Position numbers and translations under genes: made by a program | NCBI RefSeq assembly: GCF_040822065.1 | Contig: NZ_CP162005.1 | Coordinates: 4,092,001 to 4,156,000, forward strand | Reading direction: 5' to 3' | Source of the DNA: Pedobacter sp. WC2423 | GTDB taxonomy: Bacteria; Bacteroidota; Bacteroidia; Sphingobacteriales; Sphingobacteriaceae | DNA length: 64,000 nucleotides | In this document: positions 18,809 through 28,477 of the stretch, in pieces | Layout of the letters: every line of letters begins with the position of its first letter | How positions within the stretch are numbered: position 1 is the stretch's first letter | Notes under the pieces: generated by a model | Databases searched by the model: none | Told to the model about the DNA's origin: nothing | The model's input: only the letters and a program-made list of their open reading frames with translations

Positions 18809-20299
18809 ATGGGATGTGGAAGTTGTTCTACAGGTGGCGGTTGCGCCCCCTCAGGCTGCAAAAGTAATGGCTCATGCCTTACTGGAGGTTGTCAGAAAAT
18901 GGAAGTTTACGATTGGCTGTCTAATTTGGACATGCCTTCTAATTATAAACCTTTTGAGGTTATAGAGGTTAAATTCAAAGGTGCGAGAAAGGAATTTTAT
19001 CTGAATACTGATAATATTTATCTGGAAATCGGGGAACTGATTGCAGTAGAAGGTTCTACTGGAGGATATGATATTGGCCATGTCTCCTTAACAGGAGAGC
19101 TGGTGCGTATGCAGATGAAACGCCGTAAAACACCAATGGATCAGGTGACCCGAAAAGTCTACAGAAAAGCGACAGAAGCTGATGTGGATAAATGGAAACT
19201 CGCTAAGGATCTGGAATGGGAAACCATGCATAAGGCCCGTACACTAGCACTTGACCTGCGTCTTTCCATGAAAATCAGTGATGTGGATTATCAGGGTGAT
19301 AAAACCAAAGCAACTTTCTTCTATACTGCCGAAGGCCGGGTAGATTTCAGGGAGCTGATCAAAAAAATGGCTGAAACTTTCCGCATCAGGATTGAAATGA
19401 GGCAGATCGGAATGCGTCAGGAAGCTGGAAGATTAGGAGGAATAGGGTCTTGCGGACGTGAATTGTGCTGCTCTACCTGGTTAACTAACTTTAAAACAGT
19501 TTCTACTGCTGCGGCAAGATACCAGAACCTTTCTTTGAATACTTTAAAACTTGCCGGACAATGTGGCAAGCTGAAATGCTGTTTGAATTATGAACTGGAT
19601 ACTTATCTGGATGCCTTAAAGGATATCCCGGATCGTGTGGAGAGCCTTCAAACTGAAATTGGTACAGCACGCCATCAAAAAACTGATATTTTCAAGAAAT
19701 TAATGTGGTTTAGTTATCCAAATCAGGAAGACTGGATTCCATTGAAAGTGGACCGTGTAAAAGAAATCATGGCCATGAATAAAAAGGGACAGAAACCGGT
19801 TAATCTAAAAGATGAAGCGGTAGAACTGGCAACGACAGCTTTTGTGGAGAAAATCCCTGATTATGAAAATGTTGTTGGTCAGGATAGTTTAACCCGTCTG
19901 GACGATAAACCAAGAAATAAAAACGGAAAAAATAACAATAACAGAAATAAAACGAATGCGCCTAACAGGCCTGAACGTAGTGTAAAACCAGTTCAGTCCG
20001 CAGTAAAACCGGGGCAGCCGGCTGTTAAGCCCGGGCAGCCAGGCATTAAACCAAACCAGCAAAATGCAAAAGCAGGCCAGCTGGGTGCAAAACCAGTTCA
20101 ACCAGCTCAGAAAGCTGCACAGCCAAACCAGAAACCTGCTGAAAACAGAAGAAATCAGGAAGTCAAAAAAGCAACTGAGGTAGTTAAAACAGAAGATGGA
20201 GAAGTCGTAAAAGCCCCTTCTGCAAGCCGGAATAACAGGTCGAGGAATAACCGCAGACGTAACAAACCAACGGATAAGCCAAAGAATGAAGAGAATTAA
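18809..20299 (+). CDS. ricT: PSP1-domain protein RicT with basic repetitive tail
   Basis: 496 residues. A Cys-rich N-terminus (MGCGSCSTGGGCAPSGC) precedes the PSP1 domain (about 40-290), with EAGRLGGIGSCGRELCCSTWL and LAGQCGKLKCCLNYEL, the Cys pattern of RicT/YaaT. In Bacillus RicT, with RicA and RicF, carries Fe-S clusters and controls RNase Y-dependent mRNA processing. No RicA or RicF is nearby, so the role here is unknown. The last 130 residues are basic, Asn/Lys/Gln-rich and contain eight degenerate heptads (K-P-x-Q). It overlaps gldH by 14 nt, a linkage also known from gliding Bacteroidota. Confidence 0.9.
   Translation: MGCGSCSTGGGCAPSGCKSNGSCLTGGCQKMEVYDWLSNLDMPSNYKPFEVIEVKFKGARKEFYLNTDNIYLEIGELIAVEGSTGGYDIGHVSLTGELVRMQMKRRKTPMDQVTRKVYRKATEADVDKWKLAKDLEWETMHKARTLALDLRLSMKISDVDYQGDKTKATFFYTAEGRVDFRELIKKMAETFRIRIEMRQIGMRQEAGRLGGIGSCGRELCCSTWLTNFKTVSTAAARYQNLSLNTLKLAGQCGKLKCCLNYELDTYLDALKDIPDRVESLQTEIGTARHQKTDIFKKLMWFSYPNQEDWIPLKVDRVKEIMAMNKKGQKPVNLKDEAVELATTAFVEKIPDYENVVGQDSLTRLDDKPRNKNGKNNNNRNKTNAPNRPERSVKPVQSAVKPGQPAVKPGQPGIKPNQQNAKAGQLGAKPVQPAQKAAQPNQKPAENRRNQEVKKATEVVKTEDGEVVKAPSASRNNRSRNNRRRNKPTDKPKNEEN
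19985..20152 (+). repeat. Eight degenerate heptad repeats in the RicT tail
   Basis: Residues 393-448 of RicT read as eight consecutive seven-residue units, most beginning K-P/A-x-Q (for example KPGQPAV, KPGQPGI, KPNQQNA, KAGQLGA). The DNA repeats follow with diverged third bases, so this is an old tandem expansion rather than a fresh slippage tract. Confidence 0.8.
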
Positions 20300-20768
20300 G
20301 ATTTTTGTATTGTTATTTTTCAGTGTACTGGCAACAGGACTGCTGGGATGTAATACAAATAACCTGATTGATACGAACGAAGAAATGCCTCAGCGTAACT
20401 GGAGCTATGTCAATAAGATTAAGGGCACTGCGGAGATTAAAGATCCTGCAATGCCCGTATCTCTTAAGTTTAAGCTTAGGCATACTGCTGATTACAGATA
20501 TGCTAATATTTACATTTTAATGCATCTGAGTGGTCCTGGTTTACCTAAAATCACCAGGCGTTATGAATATAAGCTGGCAGAGTCTGATGGCCAGTGGCTT
20601 GGAAAAGGTTCGGGAAACTTATATACTTCAGTTCTCCCATTACTGACTAATTATCATTTTCCGCAAGCAGGAAAGTATACTATTGAAATTGAACAGAATA
20701 TGCGTGATAATCCTTTAAAGGAAATCAGCGATGCAGGAATTACCGTATCCGGGATTCCAGTAAAATAA
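20286..20768 (+). CDS. gldH: Gliding motility lipoprotein GldH
   Basis: 160 residues with a lipoprotein signal ending at Cys22 (LATGLLGC), followed by the conserved N-terminal region NWSYVNKIKG and a beta-rich body (YANIYILMHLSGPG, KGSGNLYTSVLPLL, GKYTIEIEQNMRD). GldH is needed for gliding in Flavobacterium but occurs widely in non-gliding Bacteroidota, so gliding cannot be concluded. Its start lies inside the last codons of ricT (14-nt overlap), showing translational coupling. Confidence 0.9.
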   Translation: MKRIKIFVLLFFSVLATGLLGCNTNNLIDTNEEMPQRNWSYVNKIKGTAEIKDPAMPVSLKFKLRHTADYRYANIYILMHLSGPGLPKITRRYEYKLAESDGQWLGKGSGNLYTSVLPLLTNYHFPQAGKYTIEIEQNMRDNPLKEISDAGITVSGIPVK

Positions 20769-20798
20769 ACTCTTTTTTTTTATTGCTATTTATTAAGG

Positions 20799-20830
20799 AA
20801 TCCGGCTGTTTACAGAACCGGATTTTTTGT
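20799..20830. terminator. Terminator between gldH and murF
   Basis: Inverted repeat AATCCGG (20799-20805) and CCGGATT (20818-20824) with a 12-nt loop, followed by TTTTTG. It ends the holB-ricT-gldH transcript and lies between convergent genes. Confidence 0.75.
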
Positions 20831-20889
20831 TGATTTTTCGTGAAGCTGTAACCCTACGGAACTCAAGTTTAATACAGGTTATTAATGAT

Positions 20890-22191
20890 TTATAAGACAG
20901 GTAATAATTGCTCTAAAGCCATCCCTCTTGAACCTTTCAATAAAACAAGGCTTCCTGTTATAGGGTTCGCTTTCAACCAGGCTTCAGCTTCCTTTGGCGT
21001 ATTAAAAAACTGACCTTTAAACTTGTCTTTTAAGGCATAAAAATGTTTGCCTATTAAAATGACAGTAGCTAATCCTGATTTTTCCGCTAAAGCAGCTATT
21101 AAATGATGTTGCTCCCCGGTTTCAGGGCCTAGTTCAAACATATCGCCGATAATGGCAACTTTGTTTTTTGCTTCCAGTATAGAGATATTACCTAATGCTG
21201 CGGTCATGCTGCTTGGGTTGGCATTGTAAAAGTCACAGATAACCGTGTTGGTTGCCGTTTTAGTCAATTGTGAACGGTTATTATTCGGAAAATACGTTGC
21301 TAATCCTTTATTGATCTGATCGGGTGTAAGCTCAAAGAAAGAAGCGATACAAATTGCTGCCAGGATATTCTCGAAGTTATAAGCACCTGTCAGGTTTGCA
21401 CTGACTTTAAAAACTTCCGTCTGTTTTTTCCAGCTTAATTCAATCAGCGGATCTGACTTTAAGAGTTGCCCGGTTACGGAATTCTCTCCTTCGGTTCCGT
21501 AATAAACCAGGTGAGTTAATCCGGCAGCACTACTCATTTCCATAATATATAGATTGTCTCTATTGATAAAGGCGGTGCCAGCTGTATTTTTAAGATGGGT
21601 GAATAACTCAGCTTTCCCTTTTTTTACCCCTTCAAAGCCCCCAAATCCATCTAAATGCGCCATTCCAATATTGGTAATCATTCCATGGGTAGGCTGAGCA
21701 ATCGTGCATAGAAATTCAATCTCTTTTTGATGGTTGGCACCCATTTCAATCACTGCTATTTCAGTACCAGGAGCAATGGATAAAATTGATAAAGGAACGC
21801 CAATATGATTATTCAGGTTACCTTTTGTAGCAAAAGTTTTATATTTTTCACTAAGTACAGCGTTGATCAGTTCTTTGGTTGTTGTTTTTCCATTACTTCC
21901 TGTCAGGCCAACAATAGGAATGTGAAGCTGTGTGCGATGGTAACGGGCCAAATCCTGCAAAGCAGTTAAGACATCTTCAACCAATAAACAGGAGTCATTA
22001 ATCCGATATTCCTCATTGTCTATAATCGCATAGGCAGCACCCTGTTTTAAGGCTTCTTCAGCAAATGTATTGGCATCAAAATGTTCGCCTTTTAATGCGA
22101 AGAACAAACAGCCTGTGCTAATATTCCTGGTGTCAGTACAAATAACCGGGTTTGACAGGTAATGCTGATAAATAGATTCAATTTGGGACAT
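20890..22191 (-). CDS. murF: UDP-N-acetylmuramoyl-tripeptide-D-alanyl-D-alanine ligase MurF
   Basis: 433 residues from ATG 22191-22189 (MSQIESIYQHYL). An 18-residue extension to 22245 is possible but contains TTTT-rich, unconserved sequence. It adds D-Ala-D-Ala to the UDP-MurNAc tripeptide in the cytoplasm. The Mur-ligase layout is present: N-terminal substrate domain with DTRNISTGCLFFALKGEHFD, ATP-binding GLTGSNGKTTTKELI, central EMGANHQKEIEFL and NIGMAHLDGFGG, and a C-terminal domain. It is alone, away from the dcw cluster, as is common for murF in this family. Confidence 0.95.
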   Translation of the reverse strand: MSQIESIYQHYLSNPVICTDTRNISTGCLFFALKGEHFDANTFAEEALKQGAAYAIIDNEEYRINDSCLLVEDVLTALQDLARYHRTQLHIPIVGLTGSNGKTTTKELINAVLSEKYKTFATKGNLNNHIGVPLSILSIAPGTEIAVIEMGANHQKEIEFLCTIAQPTHGMITNIGMAHLDGFGGFEGVKKGKAELFTHLKNTAGTAFINRDNLYIMEMSSAAGLTHLVYYGTEGENSVTGQLLKSDPLIELSWKKQTEVFKVSANLTGAYNFENILAAICIASFFELTPDQINKGLATYFPNNNRSQLTKTATNTVICDFYNANPSSMTAALGNISILEAKNKVAIIGDMFELGPETGEQHHLIAALAEKSGLATVILIGKHFYALKDKFKGQFFNTPKEAEAWLKANPITGSLVLLKGSRGMALEQLLPVL

Positions 22192-22339
22192 GGCGTAGGT
22201 TGTTGTGGTAATTGGTGGTAAAATTACATTATGGATTACAAACAAAAAATATTCTTTAGTACTTTGGTGTTAAGAAATCGTTTAAATTTAAACAACCTGC
22301 AAATTAACTTATTATTAATAACCTGAATAAACTGGCCTG

Positions 22340-24826
22340 ATGAAGAAAATTACGCTCTTATTTTTATCACTATTCATCTGCTTTACGGCTATTCAGGCAC
22401 AGATAAAATCTCCGGATACATTTTTGGGTTATCCGCTGGGCACAAGATTTACTCCGCATTATCAAATTCTGGCTTATTTTAAATACCTGGCTGGAGCAGA
22501 TAATAATATCAAAATCATCAATTATGGCAAGACTTATGAGAATCGCGAGTTATTAGTCGCTGTAGTCTCCTCAAAAGATAACATAAGCAATCTTGAACAG
22601 CTTAGAAAGAATAATTTAAGTTTGAGTAAGGCAGAAGGAGGAGCGCTCAGTTTAAATAAACAGCCTGCTATTTTATGGTTAAGCTATAATATACATGGAA
22701 ATGAAGCCAGTTCATCAGAAACAGCAATGAAAATGCTGTATACTTTAGCTGAAGGTGTAAACAGGCAAACAAAAGACTGGCTGAAAAATACGATAGTTAT
22801 CATCGACCCCTGTCTGAACCCTGATGGAAGAGAAAGGTATATTAATTATTATACAGGTGTAGCAGGTTTGACCCCTGATGCGAATCCTTTTTCCAGAGAG
22901 CATACAGAGCCCTGGCCAGGGGGGCGTCCGAATCATTATTACTTTGACCTTAACCGCGACTGGGCCTGGCAATCTCAAATTGAAACGCAACAGCGTCAGG
23001 TTTTATATCATCAGTGGATGCCTGAGGTACATATAGATTTCCATGAGCAAAGTTATAATGAACCCTACTACTTTGCACCTGCTGCCGAGCCGGTACATCA
23101 GGATATTACGGCTTTTCAGCGTGAATTTCAAATTATAGCCGGAAAAAATAATGCCCGTTATTTCGATAAAAACGGATGGCAATACTTTACAAAAGAGCGA
23201 TTTGATTTATTATACCCTTCTTATGGAGATACTTATCCTTTATATAATGGGGCAATCGGGATGACTTATGAGCAAGGTGGAATTGGCGCAGGTTTAGTTG
23301 TAGTGACTGCCAATGGTGATTCTTTAACTTTAAAGGACAGGATAAACCATCATCTGACAACTGGGCTTGCTACGCTGGAAACCGTGTCTGATAATGCTTA
23401 TAAACTGGTTGCGGAGTTTAAGAAATACTTTACCCAGGCAGTTTCTTATCCTTCTGGTACTTATAAAACTTATGTAGTGAAAGCTGATAATCAAAGCAGA
23501 ATGAAAAAAATGGCTGCTTTGTTAACAAAGAATAATATCAAATATGCTTTTGGAGGTGATAAAACAATAGCGGGATTTAATTTCGGAACAAAAAAGACGG
23601 CACTTTTCAGATTGAGCAGGAATGACATGGTGATCAGTCTTAAACAGCCAGCGTCTGTTTTAGCGAACGTACTTTTTGAACCTCAAACGGTGGTCACAGA
23701 TTCAAATACCTATGATATTACTGCCTGGGCGTTACCTTATGCCTACGGTTTGAATGCTTTTGGGTGTAAAGAAGTGTTTGCTGGTGAATTTCCGGAACCT
23801 GAACTTAGGAAGGATAGTGTGCAAGTATTGGTAAAGCCTTATGGATGGGGCTTGTCCTGGGATGCAATTGAGGATGCTCAGATTTTAATCGCACTGCACC
23901 GGGCAAATATTAAGGTCCGTATTGCAGAACAAGCTTTTACTGTAGCAGGAAAAGTTCGTCAGGCAGGGTCATTGTTGATTTACAGGGCTGAAAATGAGAA
24001 ACTCCATAAGTTTATTGAGGGAGATATTGCTGCGCTTTCTAAAAAATATAGTAAACCCTTTTTTGCCATTGCCGGCAGTTATGTAGAAAAGGGAAAAGAT
24101 CTGGGTTCTTCTGCTTATCCATTACTTCCGGTACCCAAAGTTGCGATGGTTGCCGGTCGGGATATTTCTGCTCAGAGTGTTGGAGAGGTCTGGCACTTTT
24201 TTGAGCAGGAATTGAATTATCCATTGAATATTATATCAGAACAAAGCATTGGAAGCTTGAATCTGGCAACTACTAATGTCCTGATTTTGCCTGACGGGTC
24301 TTATATGCGTAGAAATATGGAAAAATTGGAAGATTGGATTAACCTTGGCGGTAAAGTGATTCTTTTGGAAGATGCTATTTCAAGTGTAGTAGGAATCAAG
24401 CCGTTTGAGATCAGAAAGAAAGAGTTTCCGGCTGCTGCAGTAAAAGACGGGTTTTTTCGGAGTTATAATGAAAAAGACAAAGACAATGCAGCAGATGCCA
24501 TCCCCGGAGCTATTTATAAAGTTACACTGGATAAGAGCCACCCTTTTTCCATAGGGCTGGGCGAAGTTTATTATACTTTAAAAACGGATGATAAGATTTA
24601 TGAGCCTTTGCAAAAAGGATGGAATGTCGGGATGTTGAAACCTGATGCATACGTAACTGGAGTTGCTGGTAAAAATATACAGGAAAAATTAACACAAGGG
24701 ATGTTATTTGGCGTGCAGCCATCTGGTAAGGGAAATATTGTATATCTCTCTTGTAATCTAACATTTCGTTCGTTTTGGGAAAGTGGTAAGCAACTTTTTG
24801 CTAATACTATATTTCTCGTGTTTTAG
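22340..24826 (+). CDS. M14 family zinc carboxypeptidase, secreted
   Basis: 828 residues with a signal peptide (1-20, ends AIQAQ). The peptidase domain (about 35-380) has the first zinc-ligand motif IHGNEASS (His119, Glu122), DPCLNPDGRERY, DLNRDW with a substrate-binding Arg, HIDFHEQ (third ligand about His235) and a likely catalytic Glu311 in MTYEQGG. The C-terminal half (about 500-828) is a glutamine-amidotransferase-like domain often seen in large Bacteroidota M14 enzymes. Periplasmic peptide trimming is likely; specificity is unknown. Monocistronic. Confidence 0.92.
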   Translation: MKKITLLFLSLFICFTAIQAQIKSPDTFLGYPLGTRFTPHYQILAYFKYLAGADNNIKIINYGKTYENRELLVAVVSSKDNISNLEQLRKNNLSLSKAEGGALSLNKQPAILWLSYNIHGNEASSSETAMKMLYTLAEGVNRQTKDWLKNTIVIIDPCLNPDGRERYINYYTGVAGLTPDANPFSREHTEPWPGGRPNHYYFDLNRDWAWQSQIETQQRQVLYHQWMPEVHIDFHEQSYNEPYYFAPAAEPVHQDITAFQREFQIIAGKNNARYFDKNGWQYFTKERFDLLYPSYGDTYPLYNGAIGMTYEQGGIGAGLVVVTANGDSLTLKDRINHHLTTGLATLETVSDNAYKLVAEFKKYFTQAVSYPSGTYKTYVVKADNQSRMKKMAALLTKNNIKYAFGGDKTIAGFNFGTKKTALFRLSRNDMVISLKQPASVLANVLFEPQTVVTDSNTYDITAWALPYAYGLNAFGCKEVFAGEFPEPELRKDSVQVLVKPYGWGLSWDAIEDAQILIALHRANIKVRIAEQAFTVAGKVRQAGSLLIYRAENEKLHKFIEGDIAALSKKYSKPFFAIAGSYVEKGKDLGSSAYPLLPVPKVAMVAGRDISAQSVGEVWHFFEQELNYPLNIISEQSIGSLNLATTNVLILPDGSYMRRNMEKLEDWINLGGKVILLEDAISSVVGIKPFEIRKKEFPAAAVKDGFFRSYNEKDKDNAADAIPGAIYKVTLDKSHPFSIGLGEVYYTLKTDDKIYEPLQKGWNVGMLKPDAYVTGVAGKNIQEKLTQGMLFGVQPSGKGNIVYLSCNLTFRSFWESGKQLFANTIFLVF

Positions 24827-25254
24827 CATTATAGAAAGGGTTTTTTAATTGATAATTGGTTTTGTAGTCGCTTTGTGATAGTTTATTTTGTTAAATATTG
24901 GTTGTTTAACCATTTATTTGTGGTCCTATATGTAATTGTCATATAAAGGTCATAATATTGTATCGTTTTAGCGAAAACAGGAAGTAGAATCTTCTATGAG
25001 CTATATTAGAGCTATAATTAATTAACTGAACCCACACTTAAATTACAAAAATCTAATGAAAGAGTCTTTAAATGCTTATTCATTCTTGCGCGTTGAAGAA
25101 AGTTAAGAACGCCCAAATCCAAACAATGGCGATTATTTAGACCAGGCCTGATGATGGCTTTCGTATTGAATAATCAGTCTATCTTATTTATTTAAATGCT
25201 TTCATACCTGATTGCATTCCTGACAATTTAAAACATTATTTAATTAAATTATTT
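24827..25254 (+). other. 428-bp gap before the first susC gene
   Basis: AT-rich leader region. A weak promoter candidate is TTTTG (24886-24890) 22 bp before TTTATTTG (24913-24920), one mismatch from the Bacteroidota -7 consensus TAnnTTTG. A 16-codon frame with its own stop (ATG 25056 to TAA 25104-25106, MKESLNAYSFLRVEES) precedes susC, but nothing shows it is translated. No RNA gene or strong hairpin was recognised. Confidence 0.4.
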
Positions 25255-28200
25255 ATGAAAAAACTTATACTAAGTTTATTCGTATTCTTATCTGTTGCAG
25301 GAGTAGCTGTGGCACAAGAACGAACAATAACTGGTACAGTAACATCACAGGAGGATAAACTACCTATCCCGGGTGTTAGTGTAAAATTAGTGGGAGCTCC
25401 GGGTGGGGCTGTAACCGGGGCTGATGGTAAATTTGCCGTCAAAGCACCTTCCGCTGTTAAATCGTTACAATTCTCATTTATTGGGTATGCAACCCAGATT
25501 GTACCATTAACATCCTCATCAACTGTAAATATTTCGCTGGTGAGTGACAGTAAGGGATTAAATGAAGTCGTTGTTACGGCCCTTGGACTATCAAGAGAAC
25601 GTAAAACTTTAGGTTACTCTTCAACTCAGGTTAGTTCAGAAGAAATAAACAGAGCAGCACCTACAAATCTTGCAGCAGGTTTGCAAGGTAAAATTGCGGG
25701 TGTTGATATCTCTAATACTTCAGGCTCACCTGGTGGATCGAGTAAGGTTATCTTACGTGGATTTGCATCTATCGGAGGTAATAATCAGCCATTATATGTA
25801 GTAGATGGTGTGCCAATTAACAATTCACGTCCGGGCGGACAAGCTCCGGCAGGAAGTGTTGGTGATCTGTCAGATAATTATGATTTTGGAAATGCAGCAA
25901 ATGATATTAATCCAAATGATATTGAAAGTATCAGTATTCTAAAAGGAGCTGCGGCCAGTTCACTTTATGGTTCACGTGCATCAAGTGGTGTTATTTTAAT
26001 TACCACTAAAAAAGGTCAGAGTGGAAAATTAAAAATCAATTTTTCAACGGCAGCATCTTTTACTCAGGTTTCGATCGTTCCTGATATGCAGGATAAATTC
26101 GGGCAGGGCTGGAATAAAACTGACTATATCGCGGAGAACGGAAGCTGGGGACCAAAATTAGATGGGATGGAAAGAGGCTGGGGTTCAATTGTTGATGGTG
26201 TTCAGCAAAAACAGCCATTCTCAGCTATAAAAAACAATTTCAGAGATGCTTTTGACACAGGTAAGGAATTTAACAATACTTTGTCATTTAGCGGTGGAAA
26301 TGATAATTCTACGTTTAACGTATCTTATGGTAATGTTTATAGTGATGGAATTTTACCGGGTAAAAATGATACCTATAAAAGGAATTCACTTACACTGGGT
26401 GGTTCAACGAAATATAAAGCGTTGACGATATCAGGTTCTGCAAATTATATTGGTAAAAATTCAAGATTTGTTCAAACAGGTCAGTCTACCTCAGGTATTG
26501 GTTCCTCTTTTTATGAAGACGTTTTACAGATTCCTGTAAATTATCCGATCAAAAGTTTTAAAGACTATACTGCGAAGTACAATAATGTAAATGATTACTT
26601 CTCTCCATTCTCTCAAAACCCATATTATTCAGTAAATGAGAACGGATCGATTTTTAAAAGTGATCGTCTTTATGGAAATGTGGACATCAAAGTAAAAGCT
26701 TCAGACTGGTTAACTTTACAATTCCAGCAAGGTGCTGATTTAAATAATATCAGTGATAAACTTTTCAATGCAAAGAACAATCCTGTTGCAGGAAGCTGGG
26801 CAGGCGGAGGAAACGATGAAGCCTATAACAGACAAGAAAGTGTAGGTAATGTTGTGGAAGGAGCTGAAAGATATTTTGAGTTCGATTCTAAATTAAACGC
26901 ATTGTTTTCTAAAAAACTTAGCAGTGACTTTGATATCAATGGTTTGGTAGGTATGAACTTTAATGATCGTGGATCAAGAGCTTTATATACTGGTATTGAA
27001 AACCTGGCTATTCCAGGATTTTATAATATCAACAATACAGCGAATGACCCTACCTCAACCAATACAGAATCACACAGAAGGATTTTTGGTATGTATGCTT
27101 CGGCAGCAATTGGTTATAAAGGATATGCTTATTTAACATTGAATGCACGTAATGACTGGAGTTCAACACTTCCTACTGCATCAAACAGTTTCTTTTATCC
27201 TGGAGCTAACTTAGCTGTTGTATTATCTCAGGCATTTGATTTGTCAAATGCTAAAATCAGCTTATTGAAATTAAGAGCAGCTTATGGCCAGACTGGTAGT
27301 GATACCGATCCATACAGAATCTACAATACACTGACAAGAGCCAGTATTCCATTAGGTTATGGAAATATTATTTTCCCTATCGGAGGCGTACCAGGATACA
27401 CAATCTCTAATACTTTAAATAATCAGAACTTAAAACCTGAAAAAAGTACAGAAACTGAGCTGGGTGGTGAGATCAAATTTTTCGATAATCGTTTAGGAAT
27501 TGACGTAAGTTATTATAACCGCGTAACCAATAATCAGATTCTTCCGATTGATGTTTCTCCATCTACTGGCTATATTTCCAGGGTTGTAAACTTTGGTAAA
27601 GTTAGAAACAGAGGTGTTGAGATTGCGGTTACAGGAACACCGGTAAAAACTCAGGACATTACCTGGGAACTTGGTTACACCTTCAGTAAAAACAGAAACG
27701 TTGTTTTAGAGTTGCCTGATGGATTAGCATCGGTAGATCTTAACTCAGCTTATGATGCAAAATTTGTGGCTAAAGTTGGAAGACCATTAGGTGTTTTTGA
27801 AGCGCCGGTTCAGAGCTTTGATCCTCAGGGAAGAGTAATTGTATCTGACAGGGGTTATCCTATTGTTTCTGGTACAAATGGTGAATATGGTACTTCGCAG
27901 CGTGATTTTGTAATGGGTTTTACCAACAGGTTTACTTATAAAGAATTTACATTCTCCTTCACTTTAGACTATAGAAAAGGTGGTGTATTCTATTCAGGTA
28001 CCGCAGATTTGTTAAACTTTGTGGGTAATGACCCTAAAACGCTTTACAATGACAGACGTACAATGATTATTCCAAATTCAGTAAAAGCTGTTACTGGTGC
28101 AAATGGTGCTGTTACTTATGTTGAAAATACAACGCCGATATCTGAGGCAAACTTCAATTCTTTGTACTATACTACTCAGGGACTTGCTACTGCATATCAG

Positions 28201-28467
28201 AACAGGATTTTGGATAAAACGTTCTTAAAAGTCAGAGATATCACATTATCTTATGCGCTGCCTAAAAGTGTAGCTAAGAAAATTGGTTCTGAAAGAGCGA
28301 CCATTACTGCTTACGGAAGAAACATGTTTACGTGGTTGCCTAAAGGGAACCGTACTATTGACCCGGAAGTTTCAAACTTAGGTAACGACCTTGCAAGTGA
28401 ATTCGGTGAATTCAGATCAGGTCCTTCTACAAAGAATTTTGGACTTTCTTTAAACATAACTTTTTAA
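25255..28467 (+). CDS. SusC/RagA-family TonB-linked outer membrane protein (pair 1)
   Basis: 1070 residues. Signal peptide (ends VAVAQ at about 21), a CarboxypepD_reg-like domain (RTITGTVTSQEDKLPIPGVSVK), then the plug with the SusC signatures KIAGVDISNTSGSPGG, QPLYVVDGVPI and ESISILKGAAASSLYGSRA, and a 22-strand barrel ending in the C-terminal Phe (SLNITF). It imports oligomers across the outer membrane with its SusD partner 10 nt downstream. The substrate cannot be predicted because no glycoside hydrolase is linked. Confidence 0.95.
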   Translation: MKKLILSLFVFLSVAGVAVAQERTITGTVTSQEDKLPIPGVSVKLVGAPGGAVTGADGKFAVKAPSAVKSLQFSFIGYATQIVPLTSSSTVNISLVSDSKGLNEVVVTALGLSRERKTLGYSSTQVSSEEINRAAPTNLAAGLQGKIAGVDISNTSGSPGGSSKVILRGFASIGGNNQPLYVVDGVPINNSRPGGQAPAGSVGDLSDNYDFGNAANDINPNDIESISILKGAAASSLYGSRASSGVILITTKKGQSGKLKINFSTAASFTQVSIVPDMQDKFGQGWNKTDYIAENGSWGPKLDGMERGWGSIVDGVQQKQPFSAIKNNFRDAFDTGKEFNNTLSFSGGNDNSTFNVSYGNVYSDGILPGKNDTYKRNSLTLGGSTKYKALTISGSANYIGKNSRFVQTGQSTSGIGSSFYEDVLQIPVNYPIKSFKDYTAKYNNVNDYFSPFSQNPYYSVNENGSIFKSDRLYGNVDIKVKASDWLTLQFQQGADLNNISDKLFNAKNNPVAGSWAGGGNDEAYNRQESVGNVVEGAERYFEFDSKLNALFSKKLSSDFDINGLVGMNFNDRGSRALYTGIENLAIPGFYNINNTANDPTSTNTESHRRIFGMYASAAIGYKGYAYLTLNARNDWSSTLPTASNSFFYPGANLAVVLSQAFDLSNAKISLLKLRAAYGQTGSDTDPYRIYNTLTRASIPLGYGNIIFPIGGVPGYTISNTLNNQNLKPEKSTETELGGEIKFFDNRLGIDVSYYNRVTNNQILPIDVSPSTGYISRVVNFGKVRNRGVEIAVTGTPVKTQDITWELGYTFSKNRNVVLELPDGLASVDLNSAYDAKFVAKVGRPLGVFEAPVQSFDPQGRVIVSDRGYPIVSGTNGEYGTSQRDFVMGFTNRFTYKEFTFSFTLDYRKGGVFYSGTADLLNFVGNDPKTLYNDRRTMIIPNSVKAVTGANGAVTYVENTTPISEANFNSLYYTTQGLATAYQNRILDKTFLKVRDITLSYALPKSVAKKIGSERATITAYGRNMFTWLPKGNRTIDPEVSNLGNDLASEFGEFRSGPSTKNFGLSLNITF

Positions 28468-28477
28468 GCGATCGATC

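Noticed and set aside
25056..25106. 16-codon frame before the first susC gene as a leader peptide
   Set aside because: No codon run of regulatory type, no hairpin pair, and no similar frame before the other two susC genes.
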